The notes: a model not told the origin generated them from the sequence alone. DNA of 47,027 nucleotides from Pseudomonadota bacterium (GCA_021847605.1 JAJZQN010000032.1:1-47027), one strand, 5' to 3'; shown: positions 1 through 8,896, counted from the stretch's first letter. A program made the numbers and translations.

Positions 1-154
1 GTTCGCGGACCCCATCAGGGCCAGCAGTCCCTCCCGACTGCAACAGTAGGCCGGACAGACGACTGCAACCGACCGAACGTCAAAACATCAATTTGTACTT
101 GCAACGCGGGAGCCATCCACAGACGACAGTCCACTTCCCACCCAAATCCGCCAC

Positions 155-1048
155 TCACCCCGGTTCGGCCGTTTCCTCGACCTTTGCGCCGCGCGACCGG
201 CCCAGCAGCACGCCGCCCAGTGCCAGTGCAAAGCCGACAAGCTGCACCGGCCCCAGTTTCTCGCCGAACAGCAGCCATGCCTCGATCGCGGCCAATGGCG
301 GGACCAGCAGCAACAGCATCGACATGGCGGTCGGCCCCTGATGCCGCACCAGCCAGACGAGCAGCGACAGGCCCGCTGCCGACAGGCCCAGTACCGACCA
401 GCCCAGCCCGATCCACAGGATCGGCGCATTGTCCCATCGCCATTCCCCGACGATCAGGGTCGCGGCGATGGCCACCATGGCTCCGCCCGCATTCTGGACC
501 GCGCCCGACATCAGGATCGGGTCGCCCGCAATCGCGCCCCGCTGGATCAGCGTGCCGCCGGTCATCGCCAGCACCGCCACGATCCCCGCCACCACCGGCA
601 CGATGCCGATGGCGCCTGCGCCTGATCGCTCGATTGCGGGCATCAGCACGCATCCGACGCCCATGATGGCGATGCCCAGTCCGCCCCATGTCCGCGCAGG
701 CAGCCGGTCGCCCAGCAGGGCTACGCTGGCCACCGCCACCATCAGCGGTTGCAGCGACCCCAGCAGCGACATGATCCCGGCGGGCATGGCATGATGGACC
801 GCCCACCAGCTGAGCGTCAGATACAGGCCATGCAGCATCGCGCCCGCCGCCAGATGCAGTCCCAGCCGTCGGCCATGCGGCCAGCCCTGCCGCGCATAGA
901 GCGCCGCGCCGCCCAGCAGCAGCGTGGTCAGCGTCAGGCGGATCGCCAGTATGAGTTCGGGCGCGCCATGCGGCACCACCGCCCGCGCGACGATGAAGCC
1001 GGTGGACCAGATGAGGACGAACAGGGCGGATGCGATCAGGCCGAACAT
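155..1048 (-). CDS. EamA/DMT-superfamily permease
   Basis: This encodes a 297-residue, almost wholly hydrophobic protein with about ten predicted membrane helices arranged as two EamA repeats, the usual length and layout of drug/metabolite transporter family permeases. The N-terminus contains the family-typical hydrophobic stretch with LIWSTGFIVAR, and the second repeat ends in GFALALGGVLLGR. It sits in the inner membrane and probably exports a small metabolite, but the substrate cannot be read from sequence. It stands alone: its 3' end faces the window edge, and about 220 bases without a gene separate it from the ccm operon upstream. The ATG start gives a normal N-in helix. Family assignment is firm; substrate is unknown. 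Confidence 0.85.
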   Translation of the reverse strand: MFGLIASALFVLIWSTGFIVARAVVPHGAPELILAIRLTLTTLLLGGAALYARQGWPHGRRLGLHLAAGAMLHGLYLTLSWWAVHHAMPAGIMSLLGSLQPLMVAVASVALLGDRLPARTWGGLGIAIMGVGCVLMPAIERSGAGAIGIVPVVAGIVAVLAMTGGTLIQRGAIAGDPILMSGAVQNAGGAMVAIAATLIVGEWRWDNAPILWIGLGWSVLGLSAAGLSLLVWLVRHQGPTAMSMLLLLVPPLAAIEAWLLFGEKLGPVQLVGFALALGGVLLGRSRGAKVEETAEPG

Positions 1049-1271
1049 GCCGCGGCCTTGGCCCAGACGCGCACTCTTGTCGAGCGGGCGAAAGGGAGGA
1101 GGAGCGGCGGGGTTATGCCTGTCCTACGGCGCGCCGGTCCTTTATGACGGGATGGTCCAACATTGCCGCCGACCCTGACTTTCCGATAGGATCAGGACGG
1201 CGCAAGAAAATGTCAAAATCGCCGGGAAATATGGGAAGCTAAGCCGGATCGCTCCAACATCATTCGCGGCA

Positions 1272-1919
1272 TCACTCGCGGCCGGCGCGGATCGCGGCTC
1301 CACCGGCAAAGGGGGTGATCGCCACCAGCATCAACGATGCCGCGCCCAGAAATTTGAGCGCCGCGCCGCTGCCGTCGCCCAGCGTCCCCGCGCCAAAGAT
1401 CAGCAGCGGCACCGCCAGCGGTAACGCCAGCAGACCTGCCAGCGCCCCGCTCGACCGCAACCCCGCCGTCAGCGTCGCGACCAGCAGGCCCAGTGCGGCA
1501 AGCGCAGGCGTGCCGATGGCGAGGCCGATCTCCAGCCGCAGGATCGTCGCCCCGTCCAGCTTCAGCAGCGCGGCGGCGGGCAGGGTAGCGATCATCAGCG
1601 GCGGGCCAAAGCCGATCCAGTGCGCCGCCAGCCGTGCGATCAGCAGCATTTCCTCGCCAATGCCGCGCAGCGCGATCTGGTCCAGCACGCCCGAATCCCG
1701 ATCCGGCGCCACCAGCCGGTCGACCGGCAACAGGCTGGCGAGCAGCGCCGCGATCCACAACATGCCGCCGCCCGTCCGCGCCAGCAGCGCCGCGTCCGGC
1801 CCGACCGCGAAAGGATAAAGGCTGGCGACCAGCAACAGAAAGGCGACCGGCAGCCACAGTCCCGCTGACCGCCAGCTTTGCGCCAGATCGCGCCGGGCGA
1901 GGTGCCACAGCATCGTCAT
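1272..1919 (-). CDS. ccmB: heme exporter protein CcmB
   Basis: This 215-residue polytopic membrane protein has six predicted helices and matches CcmB, the permease partner of the CcmA ATPase in system I cytochrome c maturation, which works with CcmC/D/E to release heme to the periplasmic chaperone CcmE. The N-terminal LARRDLAQSWR segment and the acidic LVAPDRDSGVLDQ loop are CcmB features. The start is the ATG inside an ATGA overlap with the ccmA stop, which implies translational coupling; a second ATG lies two codons later. The same frame stays open well upstream into ccmA, but that extension is antisense-like arginine/glycine sequence and is not part of the protein. No ccmC follows it. Confidence 0.9.
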   Translation of the reverse strand: MTMLWHLARRDLAQSWRSAGLWLPVAFLLLVASLYPFAVGPDAALLARTGGGMLWIAALLASLLPVDRLVAPDRDSGVLDQIALRGIGEEMLLIARLAAHWIGFGPPLMIATLPAAALLKLDGATILRLEIGLAIGTPALAALGLLVATLTAGLRSSGALAGLLALPLAVPLLIFGAGTLGDGSGAALKFLGAASLMLVAITPFAGGAAIRAGRE

Positions 1920-2518
1920 TCGCCATCCTCCGCCAGATAGGCGTCGATCGCGATGATCGTCGGCGCCGCGATGGGCAGCGGCTGGTGCGATGCGGAGACC
2001 ACGATGCCGCCCGCCGCCAGATGCGTCGCCACGGCTCGACCCAGCAGGTCGATTGATGCGGTGTCCAGGCCGTTGGCCGGCTCGTCCAGCAGCCATATCG
2101 CCGCGCCCGACGCAATCACCCGCGCCAGCATCGCCCGCTTGCGCTGCCCCGTCGACAGCATCCGCACCGGAATGTCGGACAGCGGCGTCAGCGCCATCGC
2201 CGCCATCGCCCGATCGATGGCATCGCGCCCCGCGCCGTCCAAGTTGGCCCAGAAGCCCAGCGCCTTCACCAGCGGCACATCCATGTCGAGCGCCAACCGC
2301 TCGTCGGTCATGGCGATCCCGCCCGTCCGTTCGATCGTCCCGGCAAAGGCGGGCAGCAATCCGGCGCATACCCGCAACAGGCTGGACTTGCCGATGCCAT
2401 TCGGCCCGGTCAGCAGCGCGCCGTCACCCGGCCCCAATGTCAGCGAAACGCCCCGGAACAACAGCCGCCCGCCACGCAGGCAGGCAACATCGTTCAGGCG
2501 CAGCGCCGCATCGCTCAT
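1916..2518 (-). CDS. ccmA: heme exporter ATP-binding protein CcmA
   Basis: This 200-residue ABC ATPase is the size of CcmA. The Walker A motif GPNGIGKSS is at residues 38-46, a CcmA-like signature LSTGQRKR (rather than LSGGQ) at 121-128, and Walker B WLLDEP at 142-147 followed by ANGLD. LSTGQ with a following KR is characteristic of this family. It works in the cytoplasm on the inner-membrane CcmB and powers the heme-handling step in c-type cytochrome maturation. Its start overlaps the upstream zincin-like gene by four bases and its stop overlaps ccmB by four bases, so the three genes look like one tightly coupled operon. Confidence 0.93.
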   Translation of the reverse strand: MSDAALRLNDVACLRGGRLLFRGVSLTLGPGDGALLTGPNGIGKSSLLRVCAGLLPAFAGTIERTGGIAMTDERLALDMDVPLVKALGFWANLDGAGRDAIDRAMAAMALTPLSDIPVRMLSTGQRKRAMLARVIASGAAIWLLDEPANGLDTASIDLLGRAVATHLAAGGIVVSASHQPLPIAAPTIIAIDAYLAEDGE

Positions 2519-2922
2519 GACGCGACCATATCCTCCAGCACATGCATGTCGATGTCCGACAGGCCGAAATGATGGCCGATTTCATGCACCACGACATGGG
2601 TGATCAGCGCATCGAGCGGCACGCCGGTTTCGACCCATTCGTCCAGCAGAGGTCGGCGGAACAGGTGGACGGTCGGCGGTGTGTCGCCGGTCTGCGCCTC
2701 CTGTCCGACGGGGCGGCCGGTATAGAGGCCGGTCAGGCCGAACGGGTCGTCAATCTCCATCTCCTTCAGCACCTTGGGATCGGCAAACTCCTCGACGAAC
2801 AGGACGACATTGCCCAGATGTTCGGGGAAAGGATCGGGCAGGCGATTGAGCGCGGCGAGCGCCAGCGCCTCAATCTCCTCCACGGTGGGAGCGAAGCGGG
2901 GTGATTGACCGTTGAGCGACAT
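2515..2922 (-). CDS. zincin-like metallopeptidase family protein
   Basis: This is a small acidic cytosolic protein of 135 residues with the zinc-protease motif HEIGHHFGLSD near its C-terminus (HExxH at about residues 113-117). Together with the region holding a PP-x-V-x-LFRRPL segment, this matches the bacterial minimal gluzincin family formerly called DUF1025, often found as small stand-alone proteins. Proteolytic activity and substrate are unproven for this family. I chose the ATG at 2922; a TTG six codons upstream is possible. The stop overlaps the ccmA start (ATGA), and the pairing with ccmAB is suggestive but no role in cytochrome maturation is established. Confidence 0.8.
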   Translation of the reverse strand: MSLNGQSPRFAPTVEEIEALALAALNRLPDPFPEHLGNVVLFVEEFADPKVLKEMEIDDPFGLTGLYTGRPVGQEAQTGDTPPTVHLFRRPLLDEWVETGVPLDALITHVVVHEIGHHFGLSDIDMHVLEDMVAS

Positions 2923-2962
2923 GGCTGCCACATAGGCCAAAGCATATCATGAGGATAGGGAC

Positions 2963-3253
2963 ATGATTGGTAAACTGACCGGGGAAGAACGCGCTCTGGC
3001 GCTGGCCGATCTGCCCGAATGGACGCCGGTCGACGATCCCGACGGCATCAGCCGCCATTTCACCTTTCCCGATTTCGTGACCGCCTTCGGCTTCATGACC
3101 CGCATCGCCATCCTCGCGGAAAAGGCGGACCATCATCCCGAATGGTCGAACATCTATAACCGGGTGGACATTACCCTGACCACCCACGACGCGGGCGGCC
3201 TGTCACAGCGCGACGTGGATATGGCCCACGCCATCGAAGCGCTGCTTCAATAG
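2963..3253 (+). CDS. 4a-hydroxytetrahydrobiopterin dehydratase
   Basis: The 96-residue product matches pterin-4a-carbinolamine dehydratase (PCD/DCoH), which regenerates the pterin cofactor of aromatic amino acid hydroxylases by dehydrating 4a-hydroxytetrahydrobiopterin. The family signature is visible around residues 54-82: the HHPEW motif, then [20 protein letters not shown] with its conserved histidine and aspartate. Length is normal. A good Shine-Dalgarno (gaggataggg) lies just before the ATG. No aromatic amino acid hydroxylase lies nearby, which is common for this gene; a role linked to molybdopterin has also been proposed for some members. Its last seven bases overlap the convergent lipoprotein gene. 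Confidence 0.93.
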   Translation: MIGKLTGEERALALADLPEWTPVDDPDGISRHFTFPDFVTAFGFMTRIAILAEKADHHPEWSNIYNRVDITLTTHDAGGLSQRDVDMAHAIEALLQ

Positions 3254-3771
3254 CTGGAATAGCTTGCGGCGGCCTCGATATGGTCGTCATAGGCCTTGAG
3301 CGCGGCGATCACGGACGGTTCCGCCGCATAGCGTCGGCGCAGGCTGGCCAGCCGCGCGTCGGTGCCATGGCAGAGTTCGGCGATATTTTCCGCAATATAG
3401 GCGCGCCGCTCTGCGTCATAGGGTTCCTCGCCCCGGAAATGATCGCACCCATCGCGCGCCACCATGAACTCGGTCACTTCGCGGGGGAAGGGATCGGCGC
3501 TGGCCGCTACGTCCGACGGGGGCAGGTCGAGCGGGAAATAGGGTGCTGGCTGCGCACGCACCGTCACCTGCGGGCCGGGGCGGGCGGGCAGGGCGCTATT
3601 ACCGATCGGTTCCGGGGGCGGGGCTGTGGGTTCGGGTGTTTCCGCAACCGCCGATGCCACCATGACGGGGGTATTGTCGTTGCCGGACTGGGCGCTTTCA
3701 TCGGACGCTCCGCACCCGCCGACAAGCGTCAGCGTCATGCACATCGGAACCAGCAACCAACGCCCGCTCAC
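3247..3771 (-). CDS. putative lipoprotein, function unknown
   Basis: I do not recognise a named family. The 174-residue protein begins with a signal peptide ending in the lipobox LVGGC (Cys at about residue 20), followed by a proline- and alanine-rich linker (to about residue 95) and a C-terminal globular part with CDHF, an ELCHG segment and RRRYA. It should be lipid-anchored in the envelope; two cysteines in the globular part could form a disulfide. The start is a GTG inside a GTGA overlap with the patatin stop, so it is probably made from the same mRNA as the phospholipase. The stop overlaps the convergent pterin dehydratase gene. Confidence 0.75.
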   Translation of the reverse strand: MSGRWLLVPMCMTLTLVGGCGASDESAQSGNDNTPVMVASAVAETPEPTAPPPEPIGNSALPARPGPQVTVRAQPAPYFPLDLPPSDVAASADPFPREVTEFMVARDGCDHFRGEEPYDAERRAYIAENIAELCHGTDARLASLRRRYAAEPSVIAALKAYDDHIEAAASYSSY

Positions 3772-6101
3772 CCGATTTCCTCCCGCAAGCTGGCGATCAG
3801 ATCCGCAACATGCGGCAAGCGCGACTCTTCCTCGTCGAGGATCGCCAGAAACGCCGCCCGCCTATAGTCGCGCATTGTTTCGGGCGAAAGGCGGCTTGCT
3901 GCGGCTACTGCCGAATTCACGATGTCCAGCAGCCGTTCGACCCCATGCAACCGGCCCCACAGATAGTCGTTTTCGCGATAGGCTCTGCTAAAAAAAGCCC
4001 CGAAATTGTTGAATTCTATGCCTTTGAGCGTGGCCTGCGCGCCGCCGCCGCGAATGGCGGAGCAATCCTCCGGCGAAATCCGGTCGACCTTGACCGGATC
4101 ATATTCATCCAGAGTGTCACCTTGATGCAACGCTAATGTGGCGATGTCGGTGAAGGGGAAGCCCAGATAGGCTAGCAACATGGTCCGCCGTCCGCCCTTG
4201 GGCAGGGCGGCGAAGGCTTCGGCCAGCAGTTCGTCGGCCTGATTATCCCGCGACGTCAGGTCGCGCGCCTGCGCTACCGCTTCCAGTGCAGCCGCCGCAT
4301 CGGTCGGTACGGCCTTCGCCGCCTGCACCACCGCCTCCCCATGGAAATCATCCTCCTCGCACTCGGCGTAGAGGGCCAGCGCAGCATAGATGGCATCGTG
4401 CATCACCTGCACCGCAGGATCATCGGCCGCCGCATCATTCTCCAGCGTGTCGGCCAGCCGCCGCGCCAGAAACCGCAGCCGCCGCACGCGAAAGGCGAGG
4501 TCATGCGTGCGAAAGAAAGCGACCGGCGCTGCGCCCGAACCGTTATTTTCGGTCAACTGATCCGCGCCGCTGTCCCGCACCTGCGCCCATATCGCCCGGC
4601 GATAGGCTTCGCGCAGGATCGCTCCTTCCTCCCCGCTCAGGCGAAACAGCAGGTCGGACAGCGATTCGACGATACCCGATAGTTTGAGATGGCCATAGGC
4701 AGGAAAGGCGAATCCTGCCGAACTCGCCGCACGCTGATGCGCCTTGGCTCGCCAGTTGGCGAGGCGCGCGGGCGTCGGCCGGTCTAGGAACAGCATCCGG
4801 CCGATGGCGCCTTCCACTTCCGCCTCCATACCGGGCCTCAGCGCGTCCAATATGCGTCGCGTCCGCCGGATACGCGCAGAATGCCGGTCGATCGCCTCCA
4901 GATTGTCGCGGATCGGCTGTTCGCGCGGTATGTCGGACAGGGCGCCGAATATCGTGCGGAAAAATCCCGGTAGCGGGGCATCCTCACCTGCCGGTGCGTC
5001 TTCCTGCTCGCCCTGTTTGTTGAGGCGAATGGAGCGGTGGCCCGGCTTGGGATCGATATAGACGAAGCGTCGATCCACCTCGCGCCGCGACGGCCGGTTG
5101 CGCAGCGCGCCGATAGCCTGAGCGAATGGGGCGTTGGCCAGCACCGATCCGTCGATCAGTACGGCGTCCTCCGCTGTACCACGCGCCACATGCCGGGGCA
5201 GGGCGCGGGCCAGAAAGCCATCGCGGCCCGGCCAGTGGCGGTGGCGCCGCTTCAATACCGCGTCCAGCTCCCGCACGGTGAAGGGCGGGAAGGCGCCGGG
5301 GAAGCTGGCCGTCGCCCGCGCGGCAAAGACCAGTTCGGCCGGATCGGCAAAGCCGCGTTCGCCCCGACCGCGCGCGCGAAAGCCGATCGACAATCGATGC
5401 TCCGTCTCCACCACCTGCGCCGGGCTGTTGAGATTGAGGCTTTGGGGATGGCCTTCAAAATCGGTGACGGTGACGAACAGGTCGAGCGGATGCCCCTCCG
5501 GCAACAGCGTCGGGCCGCGTTCCGTCCCCTCCATTGCGTCGAACGCATCCAATAGCATGGTCGAGAATATCTGCCCGCCAAAGGGCGGCTCGAACCAGCG
5601 CGAGCGGATGAAGCGCGACAATTTCATCCGCACCTCTTCCCGTGTATCGGGCGCGACCGTGCGTTCCACCGCATCGCCGGGCCGTCGCGCCGCCATCCAC
5701 ACCAAGGGCGTCGCCCAGAATTTGGTCATGGCGCGGGTGGGGCGGGCGTCGGGGTCCAGCAGCCGGTCGACATCGGCATTGTCGAGCCACATTTCGGTCA
5801 GCGGCTCCAGCGATTGCCCCGTCTCGATTGCCTGCGCCAGGAATATGCCGTTAATGCCGCCCGCGCTCGCGCCCGCGATGATGTCGGGCATCACTCGTAA
5901 TTTGATGCCGCTTTCCGCCTCGATCGCGGCGAGCATGTCGCGATAGACAGCTTCGCTGGCGCCCCGCGCCGGCTTTCCGTCATGAAAAGCGCGGCTGGCG
6001 CGGGCCAGATGCCATATTTCCTTGGTGATGCCATGCATATAGATGGCCAGGCTGATCCCGCCATAACAGACGAGGGCAAGCCGTAATTCTCTCTCCTTCA
6101 T
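3768..6101 (-). CDS. patatin-like phospholipase domain protein
   Basis: This 777-residue protein carries a patatin domain at the N-terminus: the oxyanion-type region CYGGISLAIYMHG at about residues 12-24, the nucleophile elbow GASAG with Ser79, and the partner aspartate in IDGSVLANAPF (Asp317), the expected Ser-Asp dyad. The long C-terminal half (from about residue 350) matches the bacterial patatin-related proteins carrying DUF3376-type extensions. It is predicted to be a lipid acyl hydrolase; substrate and location are unknown, and no signal peptide is seen. It lies about 50 bases after an EEP-fold hydrolase gene and overlaps a lipoprotein gene by GTGA, so a three-gene operon is likely. Confidence 0.9.
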   Translation of the reverse strand: MKERELRLALVCYGGISLAIYMHGITKEIWHLARASRAFHDGKPARGASEAVYRDMLAAIEAESGIKLRVMPDIIAGASAGGINGIFLAQAIETGQSLEPLTEMWLDNADVDRLLDPDARPTRAMTKFWATPLVWMAARRPGDAVERTVAPDTREEVRMKLSRFIRSRWFEPPFGGQIFSTMLLDAFDAMEGTERGPTLLPEGHPLDLFVTVTDFEGHPQSLNLNSPAQVVETEHRLSIGFRARGRGERGFADPAELVFAARATASFPGAFPPFTVRELDAVLKRRHRHWPGRDGFLARALPRHVARGTAEDAVLIDGSVLANAPFAQAIGALRNRPSRREVDRRFVYIDPKPGHRSIRLNKQGEQEDAPAGEDAPLPGFFRTIFGALSDIPREQPIRDNLEAIDRHSARIRRTRRILDALRPGMEAEVEGAIGRMLFLDRPTPARLANWRAKAHQRAASSAGFAFPAYGHLKLSGIVESLSDLLFRLSGEEGAILREAYRRAIWAQVRDSGADQLTENNGSGAAPVAFFRTHDLAFRVRRLRFLARRLADTLENDAAADDPAVQVMHDAIYAALALYAECEEDDFHGEAVVQAAKAVPTDAAAALEAVAQARDLTSRDNQADELLAEAFAALPKGGRRTMLLAYLGFPFTDIATLALHQGDTLDEYDPVKVDRISPEDCSAIRGGGAQATLKGIEFNNFGAFFSRAYRENDYLWGRLHGVERLLDIVNSAVAAASRLSPETMRDYRRAAFLAILDEEESRLPHVADLIASLREEIG

Positions 6102-6152
6102 GCCTGATGGATCGCAGAGGCAGGGTGGATTGTCGAGGGCAGGGCGCAGCCT

Positions 6153-6851
6153 TTATCCAACCGCAAACTCCGCCCAGATCGGCAGATGGTCCGATGCTTT
6201 GCGTGCCGCCGCGCTTTCATGGACGCCGCATTGTTTCAGGGTCAGCCGCCCGCAATGCATGATCCGGTCCAGCCGGGCGACCGGGCGGCGGGCATGGAAA
6301 CTGCGCCCGCATGGTGCAAAGCTGTAATGTCGCCCGAAATCGGCAAGACAGCCCCGGTTTGCGCTCCATTCGTTGAGGTCGCCCATCAGCACGGTGGGCA
6401 TGGTGTCGCCCTGTGACGCGGCCTGTATCACCGCTGCCGCCTGCCGCCGTCGCCACAGACCTGACAGATCCAGATGCATGCCGAATACGCGGAGCGATGC
6501 GCCCCTCACCGTGACCTCTGCCATGGTCGCGCCGCGCGGTTCCAGATAGGGCAGGTGCAATACGTCATGGGCAGCGATCTCCGCATCCTTGCGCACCAAT
6601 ATGGCGTTGCCGTGCCAGCCCATGGAATCGACCTGCACATTGATCGGTACGGCGCGATAGTCGCTCTGGCTGTCGAGCAGCAGGGGGGGGATCGCCGCCG
6701 ACCTTATGCCGAACCGCCGATCCGCTTCCTGAAGGGCGATGATATCGGCATCGACCTCGTTCAGCACCTCCAGCACCCGTTCGGGCATCCGTCGCCGGTC
6801 GGTACCGATAGCCTTGCGAATATTATAGCTGGCGACGCGGATCGTTTTCAT
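6153..6851 (-). CDS. endonuclease/exonuclease/phosphatase family hydrolase
   Basis: The 232-residue protein has the EEP (DNase I-like) fold motifs in order: ASYNIR with Asn10, LQEADRR with Glu42 as metal ligand, MHLDLSG with His126, MGDLNEW with Asp158/Asn160, and the terminal SDHLP with Asp221 and His222. All catalytic positions are present, so it should be an active Mg-dependent phosphodiesterase or phosphatase. Members act on nucleic acids, inositol phosphates or sphingomyelin-type lipids, and the sequence alone does not decide. Its position just upstream of a patatin phospholipase favours a lipid substrate, which is an inference. It is divergent from radA across a 106-base promoter region. 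Confidence 0.87.
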   Translation of the reverse strand: MKTIRVASYNIRKAIGTDRRRMPERVLEVLNEVDADIIALQEADRRFGIRSAAIPPLLLDSQSDYRAVPINVQVDSMGWHGNAILVRKDAEIAAHDVLHLPYLEPRGATMAEVTVRGASLRVFGMHLDLSGLWRRRQAAAVIQAASQGDTMPTVLMGDLNEWSANRGCLADFGRHYSFAPCGRSFHARRPVARLDRIMHCGRLTLKQCGVHESAAARKASDHLPIWAEFAVG

Positions 6852-6900
6852 ATCGTTTCAATGCCTGAGCGGGCGGGATGTTTCCACCCGCACCTTTTGC

Positions 6901-6915
6901 GTTCTTGAATTGTTC
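6901..6915. promoter_or_regulatory. candidate LexA (SOS) box
   Basis: The sequence GTTC-ttgaatt-GTTC is an exact match to the alphaproteobacterial LexA consensus GTTC-N7-GTTC. It lies 43 bases upstream of the chosen radA start and 50 bases upstream of the divergent EEP hydrolase start, overlapping the best-looking radA promoter. The match is seen directly; LexA control is inferred. Confidence 0.55.
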
Positions 6916-6932
6916 TGCTCATGGCTGCATAA
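6905..6932 (+). promoter_or_regulatory. putative radA promoter
   Basis: A ttgaat (6905-6910) and gcataa (6927-6932) pair with a 16-base spacer resembles a sigma-70 promoter reading toward radA. The -35 element overlaps the candidate LexA box, which would fit repression. Confidence 0.35.
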
Positions 6933-6957
6933 CCGGCCGGAATCGAGAAGAGGGGCC

Positions 6958-8325
6958 ATGGCCAAGGCAAAACGCAAATTCGTCTGTCAGCAATGCGGCA
7001 CCGTCACCAGCCGGTGGCAGGGCCAGTGTGAGGATTGCGGCGAATGGAACAGCATTGTCGAGGAAGCGGCCGAAACGGTCTTTTCGCAGCGCCACGACCT
7101 GCAAAATGGCGGACGCGCCATCACCCTTGTCGGGCTGGATGACAAGGTCGAACTGCCCCCGCGCACCAGCACCGGCATAGCCGAATTTGACCGGGCGCTG
7201 GGCGGCGGCATCGTTGCGGCATCAGCCACGTTGATCGGAGGCGATCCGGGTATCGGCAAATCGACGCTGTTGCTTCAGGCGGCGGCGCGTATCGCCGCGC
7301 GCGGCCTGTCGGTCGCCTATATCAGCGGGGAAGAAGCCTCCGATCAGGTGCGCCTGCGCGCCCAGCGCCTCGGCCTTGGCAAGGCGCCGGTGCAGCTGGC
7401 CAGCGCGACCTCGGTCCGCGACATATTGACCACGCTGGGGGATGGGCCGCCACCCGCGCTGCTCATCATCGATTCGATCCAGACGATGCATAGCGACCTG
7501 ATCGAAGGCGCGCCCGGCACCGTCAGTCAGGTGCGCGCCTCCTCTCAGGAACTGATCAAATTCGCCAAGCAGCGCGGCACCGCCCTCATATTGGTCGGCC
7601 ATGTGACCAAGGATGGCAGCATCGCCGGTCCCCGCGTGCTGGAGCATATGGTCGATACGGTGCTGGCCTTCGAAGGAGAACGCAGCCACCAATATCGCAT
7701 CCTGCGCGCGGTAAAGAATCGTTTCGGCGGCACGGACGAGATCGGCGTCTTCGCCATGGTGGCGGAGGGGCTGGAGGAAGTGACCAACCCGTCCGCCCTG
7801 TTCCTGACCAATCGGGATGAGACGGTGACGGGCGCGACGGTTTTTCCGGCGCTGGAGGGGACGAGGCCGGTGCTGGTCGAGATACAGGCGCTGGTGGTGC
7901 GTTTGTCCAGCGGGGCTACGCCCCGGCGCGCGGTGGTCGGCTGGGACAGCGGGCGGCTGGCCATGGTTCTGGCGGTGCTGGAATCTCGCTGCGGCCTCAG
8001 CTTCTCGACCTGCGAAGTCTATCTGAACGTGGCGGGCGGCTATCGCCTGTCCGATCCGGCGGCTGATCTGGCGGTGGCTGCCGCGCTCATTTCTGCCCTG
8101 TCGGAACGGCCGGTGCCGGCCGATGTTGTATTATTCGGCGAAATCGCTTTGTCCGGTGAAATCCGGCCGGTCGCCCATTCGCCCTTGCGGCTGCGCGAGG
8201 CTGCGAAACTGGGCTTCAACCGCGCCTTCGTGCCTGCATCCGCGGCGGACGGGGTGAAGGGGATTGCGATGAGCGGCTATCGCTCGCTCGCTCAGCTTGT
8301 TGACCAGATGCTGGGACGCGGATAG
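6958..8325 (+). CDS. radA: DNA repair protein RadA
   Basis: This 455-residue protein is full-length RadA (Sms), a hexameric helicase that promotes branch migration and processing of recombination intermediates. It has the N-terminal C4 zinc finger (Cys10, Cys13, Cys24, Cys27), the Walker A motif GGDPGIGKST at 94-103, the RadA-specific KNRFG motif near residue 257, and the C-terminal Lon-protease-like domain. The start is the ATG preceded by gaagagg; an in-frame start 16 codons upstream would add residues unlike the family and lies inside the regulatory region. A CvpA-family gene follows after 12 bases. A LexA-like box sits upstream. Confidence 0.96.
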   Translation: MAKAKRKFVCQQCGTVTSRWQGQCEDCGEWNSIVEEAAETVFSQRHDLQNGGRAITLVGLDDKVELPPRTSTGIAEFDRALGGGIVAASATLIGGDPGIGKSTLLLQAAARIAARGLSVAYISGEEASDQVRLRAQRLGLGKAPVQLASATSVRDILTTLGDGPPPALLIIDSIQTMHSDLIEGAPGTVSQVRASSQELIKFAKQRGTALILVGHVTKDGSIAGPRVLEHMVDTVLAFEGERSHQYRILRAVKNRFGGTDEIGVFAMVAEGLEEVTNPSALFLTNRDETVTGATVFPALEGTRPVLVEIQALVVRLSSGATPRRAVVGWDSGRLAMVLAVLESRCGLSFSTCEVYLNVAGGYRLSDPAADLAVAAALISALSERPVPADVVLFGEIALSGEIRPVAHSPLRLREAAKLGFNRAFVPASAADGVKGIAMSGYRSLAQLVDQMLGRG

Positions 8326-8337
8326 CGCCTGTCGCTG

Positions 8338-8856
8338 ATGAACGCCGTCGATATTCTTGTCCTGCTCGCCATTGGCGGCTGTGCCGTGCTGGGCCTGATG
8401 CGGGGCTTCGTGCTGGAAACCCTGTCGCTGATGGCATGGGTGCTGGCGATATTCTGCATCCGCCTTTTCCATGCGTCGGTGACGGATCTTTTCACCCCCT
8501 TTGTGGGCACGGCCAGCGGCGCGGGTATATTGGCGCTGATCCTGGTGTTCGGCCTCACGTTCGGCGCAGGCAAGATGATCGCCCATGCCATCGGCCGCCG
8601 CACGCGCCAGTCCATTTTGGGACCAGTCGACCGGGTGCTGGGCGGCGGTTTCGGCGCGGTCAAGGGATTGATTGGCGCGACCATCCTCTTCCTCGCCTTC
8701 AGCCTTGTCTATGACACATTCTATGGCAGCGGCGCCCGCCGCCCCGACTGGCTGTCGGATGCCCGCACCTATCCGCTGCTCAACGCTAGCGGTCAGGCGA
8801 TCAGCGAATTTCTGGCCGAACAGCGCGCGAAGAAGCCGACAGTCGAAAACGAATAG
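8338..8856 (+). CDS. CvpA family membrane protein
   Basis: This 172-residue protein has four predicted membrane helices and the CvpA/colicin V production family pattern: an N-terminal LVLLAIGGCAVLGLMRGFV segment, a charged loop, then a GRRTRQSILGPVDRVLGGGFGAVKG stretch before the last helix. CvpA proteins contribute to envelope homeostasis and, in E. coli, are linked to colicin V export; the molecular function is not settled. It starts 12 bases after radA and is probably co-transcribed. Many proteobacteria have purF next to cvpA, but here the next gene is a convergent epimerase. A palindromic element lies beyond its stop. Confidence 0.85.
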   Translation: MNAVDILVLLAIGGCAVLGLMRGFVLETLSLMAWVLAIFCIRLFHASVTDLFTPFVGTASGAGILALILVFGLTFGAGKMIAHAIGRRTRQSILGPVDRVLGGGFGAVKGLIGATILFLAFSLVYDTFYGSGARRPDWLSDARTYPLLNASGQAISEFLAEQRAKKPTVENE

Positions 8857-8896
8857 CTTCGCGGCGTGATGATGCCGCCGGGATGATGCTCATCCC

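Noticed and set aside
1920..2369. An N-terminal extension of ccmB within ccmA
   Set aside because: The added residues are antisense-like arginine/glycine sequence, and the ATGA overlap gives a natural start.
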